Shown: piece after piece, positions 1 through 10,185 of the stretch
How positions within the stretch are numbered: position 1 is the first letter of the stretch
Layout of the letters: each line of letters opens with the position of its first letter
From: Buxus sempervirens
Taxonomy: Eukaryota > Streptophyta > Magnoliopsida > Buxales > Buxaceae
Assembly (NCBI GenBank): GCA_947561395.2
Contig: OX387182.1
Location: forward strand, 36,263,949 to 36,327,948
Direction: 5' to 3'
Length of the DNA: 64,000 bases
The notes under the pieces: model-generated
Seen by the model: the letters and a program-made list of their open reading frames with translations, nothing else
What the model was told of the DNA's origin: nothing
The model's database searches: none
Translations under genes and position numbers: made by a program

Positions 1-552
1 AACCGACCCACTTTTACATAAAAATCACTTAAATTCAATTTGAAACCCAAAATAAAAATCAATTGAACTAACCAAAGCCCAAAGGGCCTCCCAGGCTTAG
101 ATGGAGGCCCACCAAGGGCATGCGGGCTTAACCAAGCCCACCAAGGGATCCGCAGGCTTTCCAATGGGGCCTGCCTGATCAGACTCAGATCATTTTAACC
201 AAAAAAGATAAAATCAAGTAAAGGGATCCACACCACTTTGGCGGTCCCGCCAGACTTAACCAAATTGAATGCTGGAATAGGAATTGAGTGAGCGAGAGAC
301 CAAAGTTGATTCAAACTAGGGAAACCTAAGGGACCCGTTACTCGACGGGGCAGACTGGGGTGTCTACGGACTTCCCCGGACCGTAACCAAGAACTTGCTT
401 AGAATCTCAAGCTGCAGACCAAGCCTTAATAGATAGAAATAGGCACACAGGTGTTTGCCTGTACCCCATCAGGCAGTGGCGACTCCAAACAATCCCGAGG
501 CACGCATCATTTTGCATGCGCCTCGTCGTGCGACCGAAATCAAGTGCGCACA
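1..552 (+). mobile_element. 3' part of a non-coding LTR element (family A), cut by the window start
   Basis: This stretch is closely similar to the last 500 bases of the element at 47190-50434 and to the ends of those at 41732-43568 and (inverted) 43772-45944. Shared landmarks are the block around 'GGGGTGTCTACGGACTTCC', the 'AATCTCAAGCTGCAGACC' block, and a conserved small hairpin TGCCTG-loop-CAGGCA near 447-475 followed by 'GTGGCGACTCC'. The copy ends in GCGCACA at 552, the same terminus as its relatives. The left end and the target duplication are outside the window. No coding capacity is visible. Confidence 0.75.
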
Positions 553-1539
553 CCTGTTCTTTATTCCCGTACCTTTCTTAGACTGGCGAGTCTTTCTCCT
601 AGGCTTGGAAAAGCTTATATCTCCAGGGATGTAAGACCCTGATTTTTGGTGAGTTATTTATTTATTTAGTTATTTATTTTGATATATAAACTGTGTTTAT
701 CAGGTGATTTTTTTGTGGTTTGAGGGCTTAGCCCATACTCGTATGTACAGGCGTTATATAACCGTTTTTCTGAAAAATTTTATTATTATTTTTATTAATA
801 AAATAAATATATATATATAGCTTGGGCACTTGTTAACATAAGTGGCCGGAACATGTAGGATTTTTCAGTGGGCCAGCGTGCATGGGATCAAGGAAATGGG
901 AGAGTGATCGAGCGGCGTATGTATCAAGGTAAGTATACTAAAAAGGGAAAGTAGGGTTTTGGGGTTTATGAGAATACGCGTACCATACTTACAAAAATGT
1001 TTTCGTTAGTCTGGATATCAGGAGAACTGAGCGATTTCGGCTGGAGTGGCGATTAGGACTCTGCTCGTGAAGAACAAGCATCACAAGGGCTAAGGGAAGA
1101 ATTTTGGAGTTGAACTTCAGTGGGTTATTTCTCTCTGCTCGAGAAGATTTGGTTGGATAGATTTTTCATTCGCGTGCGTGGCCGGAGTAGTGATCGGCCA
1201 AGGTTTTAGTATTCTGGAATAAACGCTTTCAGGTGAGTAGCACTGATTTACAACTGGGGTTTTGTGTTTTATGTTTTCGCGAGATTATTCTGATGCATGG
1301 TTGTAGTTTAAATGATCTCTGAGTTTTTTTTAGTTTTCCGGAACGACATGAAACAGAGTAGGAGACTGAGATTTATCTTGACATTAAATGTATTCAGATT
1401 AAATCCAAAAGTGATTGGGGAGTCTTCTGGGAGTATTAGGAGGGTATTGGAGCAATAACAGACCTAAACAAACCAGCCAGAATTGGAGATCTCGAATATA
1501 CAGAGAACTGAAAATCGCAGGGGGTATCCGCGAACCTGG

Positions 1540-1760
1540 CGCCCACTTGCGTTCACCTAGGAGGTAGGCGCCTAGTTAAGATTATTCTTACCGTCGAGCT
1601 CGCGCGAACCCGGCGCTCAGCTCGCGCGCACTCGAAAACCCGGCGCTCAGCTCGCGCCTATCTCGCGCTCACTTAGCGTCGAGTGAGCGCAAGCTACATT
1701 TTACCCTGTTTTTCTTACCGCCGACCGACGTTCACCTGGCGCCCACTTCAGGAAGTGAGC
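1540..1760 (+). repeat. GC-rich short-repeat block inside the solo LTR
   Basis: This is a locally GC- and CpG-rich island in otherwise AT-rich LTR sequence. It is built from repeated short motifs such as GGCGCTCAGCTCGCGC, GGCGCCCACTT and GTGAGCGCA. Comparable blocks with different motifs sit at a similar place in the other giant LTRs (about 31950-32190, 52650-52930, 36120-36280, 59500-59555). Confidence 0.6.
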
Positions 1761-2361
1761 GCATACCCTATTATACTTACTGAAATGGAAATCTGATTTA
1801 ACCAAGAGTAATTGGGTGTCTTAAGGGTTAAACCACTTCACTATTCACTTGTTTGGGAACCTTGGAATCTACTTTGCCTATGAAAATTATTAGAGGAAAA
1901 TTTAGTGAACTTCTTAAAAGCTTCCAAGTTGAGTTTAGGTTATTTATGAGTGATGTGCCGGATACCAAACCACTAAGAGTTACCAGTTACATTTACTCTG
2001 TTTTATACACTGTTTTGAATGAGGAGTTATTCTATTCTGGTTTCACTTGTTTGGAAACTTTAAATGTATTGTAAAGATTCCCTTGGTATGAATGAATTGA
2101 GTTTTGTTTCTAAATGGTATGTGTTACGGAAATGAGAAAATGCTGAAAGTACTTGAGGTACTGCTTAGTCCAGAGGGACAGGTGATGAACTGTGATGGGT
2201 TTTACATGATGTGGAATGAATGGTTTTACTTTGATATTGGAATTGAGATTATACGATGTTTTACTGTTTTGGTCTAGCTTGTCCTGGATCCAGATGTTTA
2301 AGCTTAGTAATGTGATGTTATTGTTGGTTGTTGGAATTGCATGGCCTTATGTGTTGCCACG

Positions 2362-2502
2362 ACCGGTGTAGAGCAGCTAGAAACCCTGAGTAGGCCTGGT
2401 TGTCAATGCAGAAACCCGGGGAGTAGGCCTGCATTGGATGACGAAACCCTGAGTAGGCCGTCATTTCAGAGTTCCGAAACCCTGAGTAGGCCGGAACTGT
2501 GT
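2362..2502 (+). repeat. Array of four hairpins with a common loop and differing stems
   Basis: Four units share the loop AAACCCTGAGTAGGC (one reads AAACCCGGGGAGTAGGC). Each is bracketed by its own self-complementary stem: CAGCTAG/CTGGTTG (pairs if two G-U wobbles are allowed), CAATGCAG/CTGCATTG, GATGACG/CGTCATT (one wobble) and AGTTCCG/CGGAACT. The stems differ between units but stay paired, which ordinary tandem duplication would not maintain. The array lies about 300 bases upstream of the acceptor-like module of the same LTR. Confidence 0.8.
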
Positions 2503-2781
2503 ACATGGAGGTGTGGAGTGTCTACTTGGCATGTTTAATTGATCAACTAAAAGATAGTCATGACATTGACCAATCGATGTGTTGCCGTACTTAACTGAGA
2601 TGTGATGTGTTTGATTAGAACAAGTTTTGATTTTAACTTGGGAATTGATGTTGGTTGTTTAACCGTATTGAGTGTTTGTCGATGCATAGTTTAAAATTGT
2701 GATCAACTATTTCTGCATGCATGTGCTACTCGCTGAGATATTCGTATCTCACTCCGTTGTTTTGTTTTGTTTGTTTTTCAG

Positions 2782-2858
2782 ATACTCGTGGTGAGGCGAT
2801 TACTGGGGTAGATCCTGCTGAGGCTTATAGGGAGGAGGATTACTATTACCTTCCTTAG
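2782..2858 (+). other. LTR-internal short terminal-exon-like reading frame
   Basis: A pyrimidine-rich tract ending TTTTTCAG (2774-2781) is followed by a short open frame that starts near Gly-Glu (GEAITG) and ends EEDYYYLP then TAG at 2856-2858. Homologous frames follow an equivalent CAG in two other LTRs: GEPRTGA...EDFYYP at 33351-33430 and GEPRAGA...EDYYHS at 51429-51508 (minus). The position directly after an acceptor-like CAG suggests a terminal exon of a spliced LTR transcript. This is inference; no upstream donor was identified. Confidence 0.5.
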
Positions 2859-3237
2859 ACTTGTAGGTTATCTTGTTCTGAATTCGAGAACTTTGAATAA
2901 TTGAGATGTGTTAAAGTTAATTGGGGTTGAACCATATGATTCTAGTTCAGTTTTAAATGTTACAATTTTGGATAAATGAAATTGTGCACTCTATCAGGTT
3001 ATAGATAGATGATTATCCAGCGATCATAATTGATAAGCGATCCTTGCCTAACCTCCGTGAGACGTGTTATATCTTTATTGAACAACACGGATCCGGGGTG
3101 TTACAAGGGATCTCCGTGATTGATAGGTGATGAGAAGCAGATAACTGAATTTCTCTAGTATTATCCTTCATTTTCCTATCAGTTGGGAAGAAGTTCGTTA
3201 AGAGTAAGTTGATGCCTTTATTATCCACTTGGCTCAC

Positions 3238-3576
3238 TGTAATGTCCCGGACCCATACCTAGCAAGATATTGTCCGCTCTGGGCCCACGGGCTGTCACGG
3301 ATTTGTTCTCAAGGGATAACACTAGAAAACTTCCCAGGGGTTACCCATCCTAGCAGTGCTCCCACCTGAGCAAGCTTAACTTTAGGGTTCCTGGGGGATT
3401 TAGTCCCGTGTTGCTCCTTAAAAGGCCTCTTGCTTAGTTGAGGGTCTTAAGACTACTTATAGCATCCCCGAGCGTTGTGGGATCCCAACCATATGCACAT
3501 CCTTGCCTGGTAGCTCACCCAGGTCTCTTACCCCGCCCACATCACAGCCGCCCACTCAGACAGCCAGGATGTCACA
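3238..3576 (-). mobile_element. Solo LTR of a Cassandra-type TRIM element with 5S rRNA-like sequence
   Basis: A 339-bp unit starting TGTAATGTCC and ending GGATGTCACA is flanked by an exact 5-bp duplication CTCAC (3233-3237 and 3577-3581). On the minus strand it contains a stretch strongly resembling the 3' half of plant 5S rRNA, including AGTTAAGC, CTAGGATGGGTAACC and CCTGGGAAGT. LTRs carrying a 5S-like domain define the Cassandra TRIM family. The element probably landed in the LINE remnant that continues to its right. Confidence 0.8.
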
Positions 3577-3726
3577 CTCACAGGCTTAAACTTAGCAGAA
3601 AAAGTGAACGCAGAACCACTATTGGATTGCAACTCATTTTGAAAAGCCTGATCTGTCCAGCTGGGCGTGGGTTGGGCTTCCAACATTTGCGATTCGCTAG
3701 AGAAGGAACTGTAAGGCTGCTCAACA

Positions 3727-4185
3727 TTACCACTTAGGGGCCCATGAACTATAAAAGGCGCCCCCCCTCAAGGATAGGGTAATATGTTTGGTCCGCAAAC
3801 TCGAATGAGTACTAGGTCCCAATGGAAACCCGTCTTGTTCATCCTCGATACCCGAGGGAGGTTCAGGGGACATGCTTTTCCTTCCAACATGACCGCCCTC
3901 CAGATTTGCCGACCGACGCCGGCGGCTACAGGGGATTTGATTGCAAGAAGAGTATTTGGGCGATTCCTCATTTAGCGACATGTTAAGCACTGCACCCGGT
4001 CGAATATTTTCATAGCAATTTAAGGTGTGGCCCAAGAAACCGCAGGAGAAACAGAAATCTGGCAGTCCTTCATGGGCGAAAGTGACCCAGATTTTCTCAC
4101 CATTTAGAGCTTCAACAAAGATACCAGACGGAATTGGCTTTGAACGTGAAAGGGCCCATTTGATACAGACATATTGGGATTCCAC
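3727..4185 (-). pseudogene. LINE ORF1 fragment with a zinc-knuckle-like motif
   Basis: This 152-codon open frame is the best preserved piece of the antisense LINE ORF1. It reads through a segment typical of plant LINE nucleic-acid-binding proteins (YVCIKWALSRSKPIPSG, then EKIWVTFAHEGLPDFC) into C-F-S-C-G-F-L-G-H-T-L-N-C. That resembles the zf-CCHC_4 knuckle, but the last spacer is three residues instead of the usual four, so it may not bind zinc. The upstream part of the protein continues in other frames toward 4560 and 5030, so the gene is broken. Function in life: RNA binding during LINE retrotransposition (family knowledge). Confidence 0.65.
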
Positions 4186-4607
4186 CGATACCGGAATTTC
4201 TATGTCCAGGGCTTTCCAAAATTAATTTCCGAGGTGACAGAGAATCTCCTCATCTACCAGGGATCTTGGGAGATCAAGCAATTGTGACCAAATTATCATC
4301 TTCGGAAGCGGCATGACATCCACTCGCTCCTGGGAATCCATGGTCTCTATGATGCAGAGTGAGTTGTTGACGAACCAAGGCCGTCCCTACATAATGATGT
4401 CAAGGTCCTTTTGGGATCCACATGCCACCAAGAATCGGCATTGGGTGAGCATATTGACAGATAGAATAGCCAGATTTTTCCAAACCCTTTCTATGAAGTT
4501 TCTCAGTGCATTTAGAGAAGAGGGCCCTCCCAAAATCTCCATCACTAGAAGATGACTCCATTTGACATGGAGTCGAGCTTTTTCGTTATCTAGTAGAGAA
4601 AAAACTT

Positions 4608-4972
4608 AAGAAAATTAATTTTTAGTAGTGCTTTATCAAATTATTTAAGATTTAGTCAGCAAAGTTTTGAGTTTTAATTTTTAGTGCACCTTTATCAAAA
4701 TAATTAATTTTTAGTGTCATTTTACTATTACAAATCCAATATTCCAAGATTGCCCTTATATCACTCATCCAAATGACTTGTACAAGTCATTTTATTGTTT
4801 GTACAAGTCTACCCGGAAATAAGTTCTATAAGGGTAATTTTAGAAGAATTTACGAGTAAAATAGCACTAAAATTAATTATTTTGATAAAGGTGCACTAAA
4901 AGTTAAAACTCAAAACTTTGCTGACTAAATCTTAAATAATTTGATAAAGTATCACTAAAAATTAATTTTCCC
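4608..4972. mobile_element. Mutator-type MITE with long TIRs and 9-bp target duplication
   Basis: This 365-bp element has terminal inverted repeats of well over 50 bp. The left arm, starting GAAAATTAATTTTTAGT, and the right arm, ending ACTAAAAATTAATTTTC, are near-perfect reverse complements, including the shared inner part TATTTAAGATTTAGTCAGC. It is flanked by an exact 9-bp duplication AAAAAACTT at 4599-4607 and 4973-4981. A 9-bp duplication with long TIRs is the Mutator/MULE signature. It is inserted in the antisense LINE and has no coding capacity. Confidence 0.85.
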
Positions 4973-5499
4973 AAAAAACTTTATTCGGCTTGGAAGGTAA
5001 CAATAGGCTTTGAAGCCAGTCGAAATATCTTCCATGATTTGTCGTAGTGATAAGGCACTCATCGAAAGGCAACACTCAGACCAATAACACCTGGGGAATA
5101 GAGGGCTTAGCCCATTAGGCAGAAATAACTAAACCAAGAACGATCTTGGGGGATTCTCAAGCGGAGACCTTCCTAGACCATTGAGTAAAAGAAACTACTG
5201 AAGGGGGGAGGCGCCTAACAAACGAGGGGAAAAAGAAACTACAACGGCGGAAGTCGCAGTGGAGTGGCTGAGGATTGGAGGACAGAGACAACGATAGCGG
5301 ATGGGAAGAATACAGAGTAGGAGTAAAACCAATCCTTGATTCCCGCACCACAACCGGTTTAAAAAAAAAAGTCAAAACCGATACAAAGAAGAGAAAAACT
5401 AGCAAAGGACACTCACAAACGAGATGACATCGTCTGCAATGCTTTACTGCATTACAGATTGTTATGGCTGTTAGATGCTGCCATCTCACGATTACTGTT

Positions 5500-6198
5500 T
5501 TTTCATTTTTAAAAGTGTCTTAGGCGAGGGCCACCTGAAAAAAGAGTAGCAGATGATGTCATTCCCTCACAAACCCAACCCACCTGCAGACCTCGAGCCA
5601 CGCCGCCTGTAGACCTCGATGCAGACCTCGAGCCACGCGCTGAGACGACCCGCAACCGCCAAAGCCTCAATCGCCCGCTGTCGCCCACGCAATCGCCACT
5701 TAACTCTTAGGGTCATGTACTTTTTTGTGAAACATCACTAGACGCCTAATAGTTGAGAATGATGTCTCATTCTAACAGCTTTGTAGAGATTATACGTCAC
5801 ACTTTAAAGGAAGAGCGAATGCATATACCACTCACTCTTCTGTACTTGCATAGTCTCTCCACCACTCTTCCGCCTCTTTTCTCGAAACCCTGTCACTTCT
5901 CTCTATCCCCTCCCTCTCTTTACTGTTTTATTTCATTTGACAGATTTCGCATGGCACACCGCGAGTGCTGTGCGAAATTCGGTGCGTTCGACGGGCAGGT
6001 AAAGCGAAATTTTACGCTCCGATGCCCAAAAACGAAACAAAAATCTAGTCTCTGCTTGTCTTTACTCTGATTTTTTGCAGGTTTCATTAGGGCTAGCTCA
6101 AAAACTAAACGAAAATCTAATCCATGCTTGTCTTTACTCTGATTTTGCACAGGTTTCATTAGGGTTATTGATTCATCTATCATAACCTTTACAAGATC
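5500..6198 (+). promoter_or_regulatory. eIF3c upstream region and 5' UTR with a probable UTR intron
   Basis: This is the region before the eIF3c start codon. It contains pyrimidine-rich CTCTCT stretches near 5860-5930, as in many plant translation-factor leaders. A probable 5'-UTR intron opens at GGGCAG|GTAAAG (GT at 5999). Two acceptors are possible because a unit of about 72 bases is tandemly duplicated: TTTTTTGCAG ends at 6080 and TTTTGCACAG at 6152, each followed by GTTTCATTAGGG. No TATA box was assigned with confidence. The ORF-like frame around 5753-6070 is taken to be leader sequence. Confidence 0.5.
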
Positions 6199-6222
6199 AT
6201 GGCGTCTCGTTTCTTTACACCG
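6199..6222 (+). CDS. eIF3c: eIF3c exon 1
   Basis: The exon encodes MASRFFTP, the conserved N terminus of plant eIF3c, and ends CCG|GTTTGT. The intron to 6326 ends in AAATAG. The start was chosen because MxSRFFT is the family start and no upstream in-frame ATG follows the UTR intron. Confidence 0.85.
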
Positions 6223-6326
6223 GTTTGTCCAGTTTCTTAACTTAATCTCAGTTTTGGTAAAAATCATAGGAACCCTAATGGAATTAAAAGAGAAACCTGA
6301 ATGGTTTTTTTTTTTGGGTGAAATAG

Positions 6327-8134
6327 GGTGACAGTGATACGGAGGAAGAGGAGGAGAGTGATTACGAAGATGGAGTTGACAGCGTTGGCGGAGCCGGCGA
6401 GTCTGCTGGGGCCGCTGATGGAAGAAAATACCTTGATGATGGACACGCTAGTGGCAGCGATGATTCTGAAGGTCAGAAGCGTGTTGTGAGATCTGCAAAA
6501 GATAAGCGCTTCGATGAGATGTCTGCCACAGTTGATCAGATGAAGAACGCTATGAAGATTAATGATTGGGTCAGCCTCCAAGAAAGCTTCGACAAGATAA
6601 ATAAGCAGCTCGAGAAGGTTATACGGGTCACAGAATCTCAAAGGGTCCCTACCCTTTACATAAAGGCTCTTGTTATGTTGGAGGACTTTTTAAGCCAGGC
6701 TTTAGCTAATAAGGATGCAAAGAAGAAGATGAGCAGTAGCAATGCCAAGGCTTTGAATTCTATGAAACAAAATCTTAAGAAAAACAATAAGCAGTTTGAG
6801 GATTTGATTACTAAGTACAGGGAGAAGCCGGAGAACAACGAGGAAGGGGATGCGTATGAGCAGTCGGAGGAGGATGAAGATTCAGGTTCCGAGTTTGAAG
6901 AGGATCCATCTAAGATTGCTATCATGTCAGATTCGGAGGATGATGAGGGTGGAGATAACCAAGCTGAGGGTGGTGGCACTTGGGAGAAGAAATTGAGCAA
7001 GAAAGATAAGCTCATGGGCAAGCAATTCATGAAGGACTCAAGTGAGATCACGTGGGATATTGTTGATAAGAAGCTCAAAGAGATTGTAGCTGCAAGGGGT
7101 AGGAAAGGAACCGGAAGAATTGAGCAGGTTGAGCAGCTTACCTTCTTGATAAGGGTTGCCAAGACCCCGGCCCAGAAGCTTGAGATTCTCTTCACTGTTG
7201 TCTCTGCTCAATTTGATGTGAATCGAAGCCTTAGTGGACACATGCCCATAAATTTTTGGAAGGTGTCCTGAACATGCTTGTTATACTTGACATCCTTGCT
7301 CAGTATCCAAATATTGTCGTGGACAATGTTGTGGAGCCTGACGAGAATGAGACCCAGAACGGGTCAGATTACAAGGGTACAATTCGAGTTTGGGGGAGTT
7401 TGGTTGCCTTCCTTGAGAGAATAGATGTCGAGTTCTTCAAGAGCTTGCAATGCATAGATCCCCACAGTCGGGAGTATGTTGAAAGGCTCAGGGATGAACC
7501 GCTGTTCCTTGTTGTTGCTCAAAATGTTCAGGATTATCTAGAACGGATTGGGGATTTCAAGGCAGCTGCAAAGGTAGCATTGAGGCGGGTTGAACTTACC
7601 TATTATAAGCCCCAAGAGATTTATGATGCAATGAGGAAGTTGGCTGAGCTGGCAGAAGGTGGAGCAAATGCAGAACCTGAGTTAGATCAGGAGCTCCAAA
7701 TGGGTGAAGTAAATAGGAGCCCACCTGCTTTTGTTGTTATTCCTGAGCTAGTGCCTCGAAAACCCACCTTTCCAGAGAATAGCAGGACTTTAATGGATGC
7801 ATTGGTTTCTCTTATATACAAGTACGGGGATGAGCGAACTAAAGCTCGTGCAATGCTCTGTGATATATATCACCATGCTATCCTGGACGAATTTTCAACT
7901 TCGCGTGACTTACTTCTAATGAGTCACCTGCAGGATAATATTCAGCACATGGATATTTCAACTCAGATTCTTTTCAATAGGGCAATGGCACAGCTTGGTC
8001 TTTGTGCATTTAGAGTCGGGTTAGTCATTGAAGCACATGGTTGCCTCTCTGAATTATATGTGGGTGGAAGGGTAAAGGAGTTGCTTGCACAGGGTGTCTC
8101 TCAAAGCCGTTATCACGAGAAGACTCCAGAACAG
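6327..8134 (+). pseudogene. eIF3c: eIF3c exon 2, carrying the frameshift
   Basis: The exon opens GDSDTEEEE and runs to HEKTPEQ|GTATGT. The 1808-nt length is four short of a whole number of codons (604). The frame used up to 7264 gives [12 protein letters not shown]-stop; the frame from about 7265 gives [16 protein letters not shown]. Both halves align to eIF3c without any other obvious break, so the lesion is a single small deletion, which also suggests that the loss of function is fairly recent. Confidence 0.85.
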
Positions 8135-10185
8135 GTATGTATTTATTTTCTGCACCTTGCCCCTCTTTTTATTTCGATCTTCTTGTTTATTTCTGAGCTT
8201 TATATCACATAATTTTCTCATTAATTGCTTGCTTGATAATCACTCTTGGTAGTTATACAAGCTTACATAATGTATTTCTTTAATTATGCATTTTTTTATG
8301 AATATGTAATTTTAAGCTTTGCTGTTGAAATATGAAAAGATATTTATTTTTATATAGTAGTAGCAATATATTTTTATATAGTAATAGTATATATTGCAAG
8401 TACACACCTTTTTTTTGGCTGAACATGCAATTGCTTATTTTTCTGTTGATATCTGCAAATGACTTAAATTTCTAGATAGAAAATCTGTATATATCTTAAG
8501 TGGTTTGTGCTATAATGTGTTTGAGAATGCGAGTTATCACATCTCTCTCAGCTTTAGTATTAGTAAGATATGGTTGAACCAATGAGTTGTATACAAGAGG
8601 AGGTTCTTTGGTGTATTTTATTTGTAGAAGACATGGTGCTGGTGGACCAAACTTGAAGGGGAATGGGAATATTGGTGAAGGTAATATTGAATTGAGAAAT
8701 AGAAATTTCCTATAACTTATCACTTCCTTATTGGATCATTTATTTATGAAGTGATATATTAGATTCGAAGGGCCTTGAATTTACATGTGAGCTTGGTGGC
8801 TTAATTGCAGAGTTGTTAAAAGAGATTGAAAAAATATTTTAAAAACTTGATAGGACTGGATGGTCAAAATGGTTGAACCATGTCTTAGCCTGTCAAATGG
8901 TTTGGATCAAATTGATTATGGGTTGCATTTAAAACCCGATGCAAATTTACAAGTCGGCAGTTTGAATCAAGTTGGGCGATTCTTTGAAATAGTAACTAGC
9001 AAGGTGCAAGTGCAATACTGCACCTGTGTAGGAAGGGAAGGGATAGAGGGAGACAATGTGGGAAGGAAACAGTTGCAAAACTGATTGTTTAGTTTTGGAA
9101 AAATTGAGGCAGTTTTGACCGTTGTACCCTTTTATTTATGGATCTTCTTAGTAGCGTGTAAGGGCTGTTTTGGAAAGCTGTGCATTTTGTTCGGTACAAT
9201 TCCCAAGGGGCCTATTCTCGTTATATATATATAGTATAAATGTTAATTGGTTCGGCTTTCCTTAAAACATAAGACTATAAATTTACACATAAGAGTTATT
9301 TCCTTTTGGCTTTGACTGAACCAAGGCGGGTGCACAAAAAAAAAAAAAAAAGGAAAAGAAGTCAAGAACCCTTTCATTGTACCTTCCATGTGATGATTCT
9401 TTCAACGTCCAAAGCTTCAAGGATTCAATAAATCACAACACCAAACATCTATGTGAAGGTTAAGTTCTTTGGTGTCAATCCTCATCACGATAATTTAATA
9501 GCCCATAGGAAGGTATTTTTTTTTCCTTTTATATCATTAATAGTTACGAAGTTTTGATAAGTGTGTGCCTTTTTCTTTTTCCTTTTTTTAAGCTTTATCA
9601 ATAATTACAAAATAGTCACATATGTGTTTTCCAATTTTCTATTGTTTTCTTTCTTTCTATCTTTGCTTTGAAAGCCCTTTTGCTATTTCATACATCTTAT
9701 TATATATATTTTTTCCCTAAATTGTTCAGTATATTGTTTTCCCTAAAATGGGAAATAATAAATTACCTTTTTTCATGTTTTTGATAATTTAATTTTTCTT
9801 ATATTAAACTTTTAAAGCACAAGTAACAAGTTAGCAGCGTTCAAATTCCTTTTTTTTTTTTTTTGGAATTTTATTTATTTAATAATATTAAATGTATGAT
9901 GTCGGGAAACAGGCTGAACTGATTCCAACCTCAGTTAACCTCACTTGAATTGACTTAATCTGGACTGAATTCCTTGTCAGTTCAATGCCTAGTTTGGTCT
10001 TTGGAACATTGGTATGTTTAGCATCAGATGGATTTCATTCAAGCTGAAAAGGTCAAAAGTTTGTGAGAAGCCAATGGGATCTTTTAATTTATATGGCGCC
10101 ATGGACCATAATATTGGACAACAAAGGAGAACTACATATATATGAGTGTAGCTAGCATGTTGATGATAATATGGATTACTATAAT

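Larger units (their letters stand above)
630..3105 (+). mobile_element. Solo LTR of a Gypsy (Tekay/Del-like) retrotransposon, 2.48 kb
   Basis: The LTR starts TGTAAGACCC and ends GGGGTGTTACA, flanked by an exact 5-bp target duplication AGGGA (625-629 and 3106-3110). Only one LTR lies between the duplications, so the internal part has been lost by LTR-LTR recombination. Start and end match the other giant LTRs here (26562-38665, 35107-37657, 58305-61217 and the 3' LTR at 29742-33802). Inside are a GC-rich repeat block (about 1540-1760), a hairpin array (2362-2502) and an acceptor-like module with a short reading frame (2715-2858). The Tekay/Del assignment is inferred from the terminal sequence and from the gag of the related element at 26.6-33.8 kb. 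Confidence 0.85.
3582..5490 (-). mobile_element. Degenerate LINE (L1-type) ORF1 and 5' region, antisense
   Basis: Read on the minus strand from about 5490 down to 3600, the sequence gives a GC-rich leader, then fragments of an ORF1-type protein in several frames, interrupted by a MITE at 4608-4972. Recognisable parts are a DUF4283-like stretch (WSQLLDLPRSLVDEEILCHLG) and a zinc-knuckle segment in the open frame 3727-4185. Stops and frame changes break the reading frame several times. No RT-domain sequence follows within this copy. The exact ends are not resolved. Confidence 0.65.

Noticed and set aside
2362-2502. CRISPR-like repeat/spacer pattern
   Set aside because: The 'spacers' are the two complementary stem arms of each hairpin, and the DNA is a plant LTR.
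3290-3420. A 5S rRNA gene
   Set aside because: Only a partial 5S-like stretch inside a 339-bp unit with TG...CA ends and a 5-bp target duplication; it fits a Cassandra LTR.
5753-6070. A 105-codon upstream gene
   Set aside because: It overlaps the pyrimidine-rich eIF3c leader and UTR intron and shows no domain.
7256-7271. A short intron explaining the eIF3c frame change
   Set aside because: No AG acceptor follows at a usable distance and the two frames are separated by four bases relative to the conserved protein.
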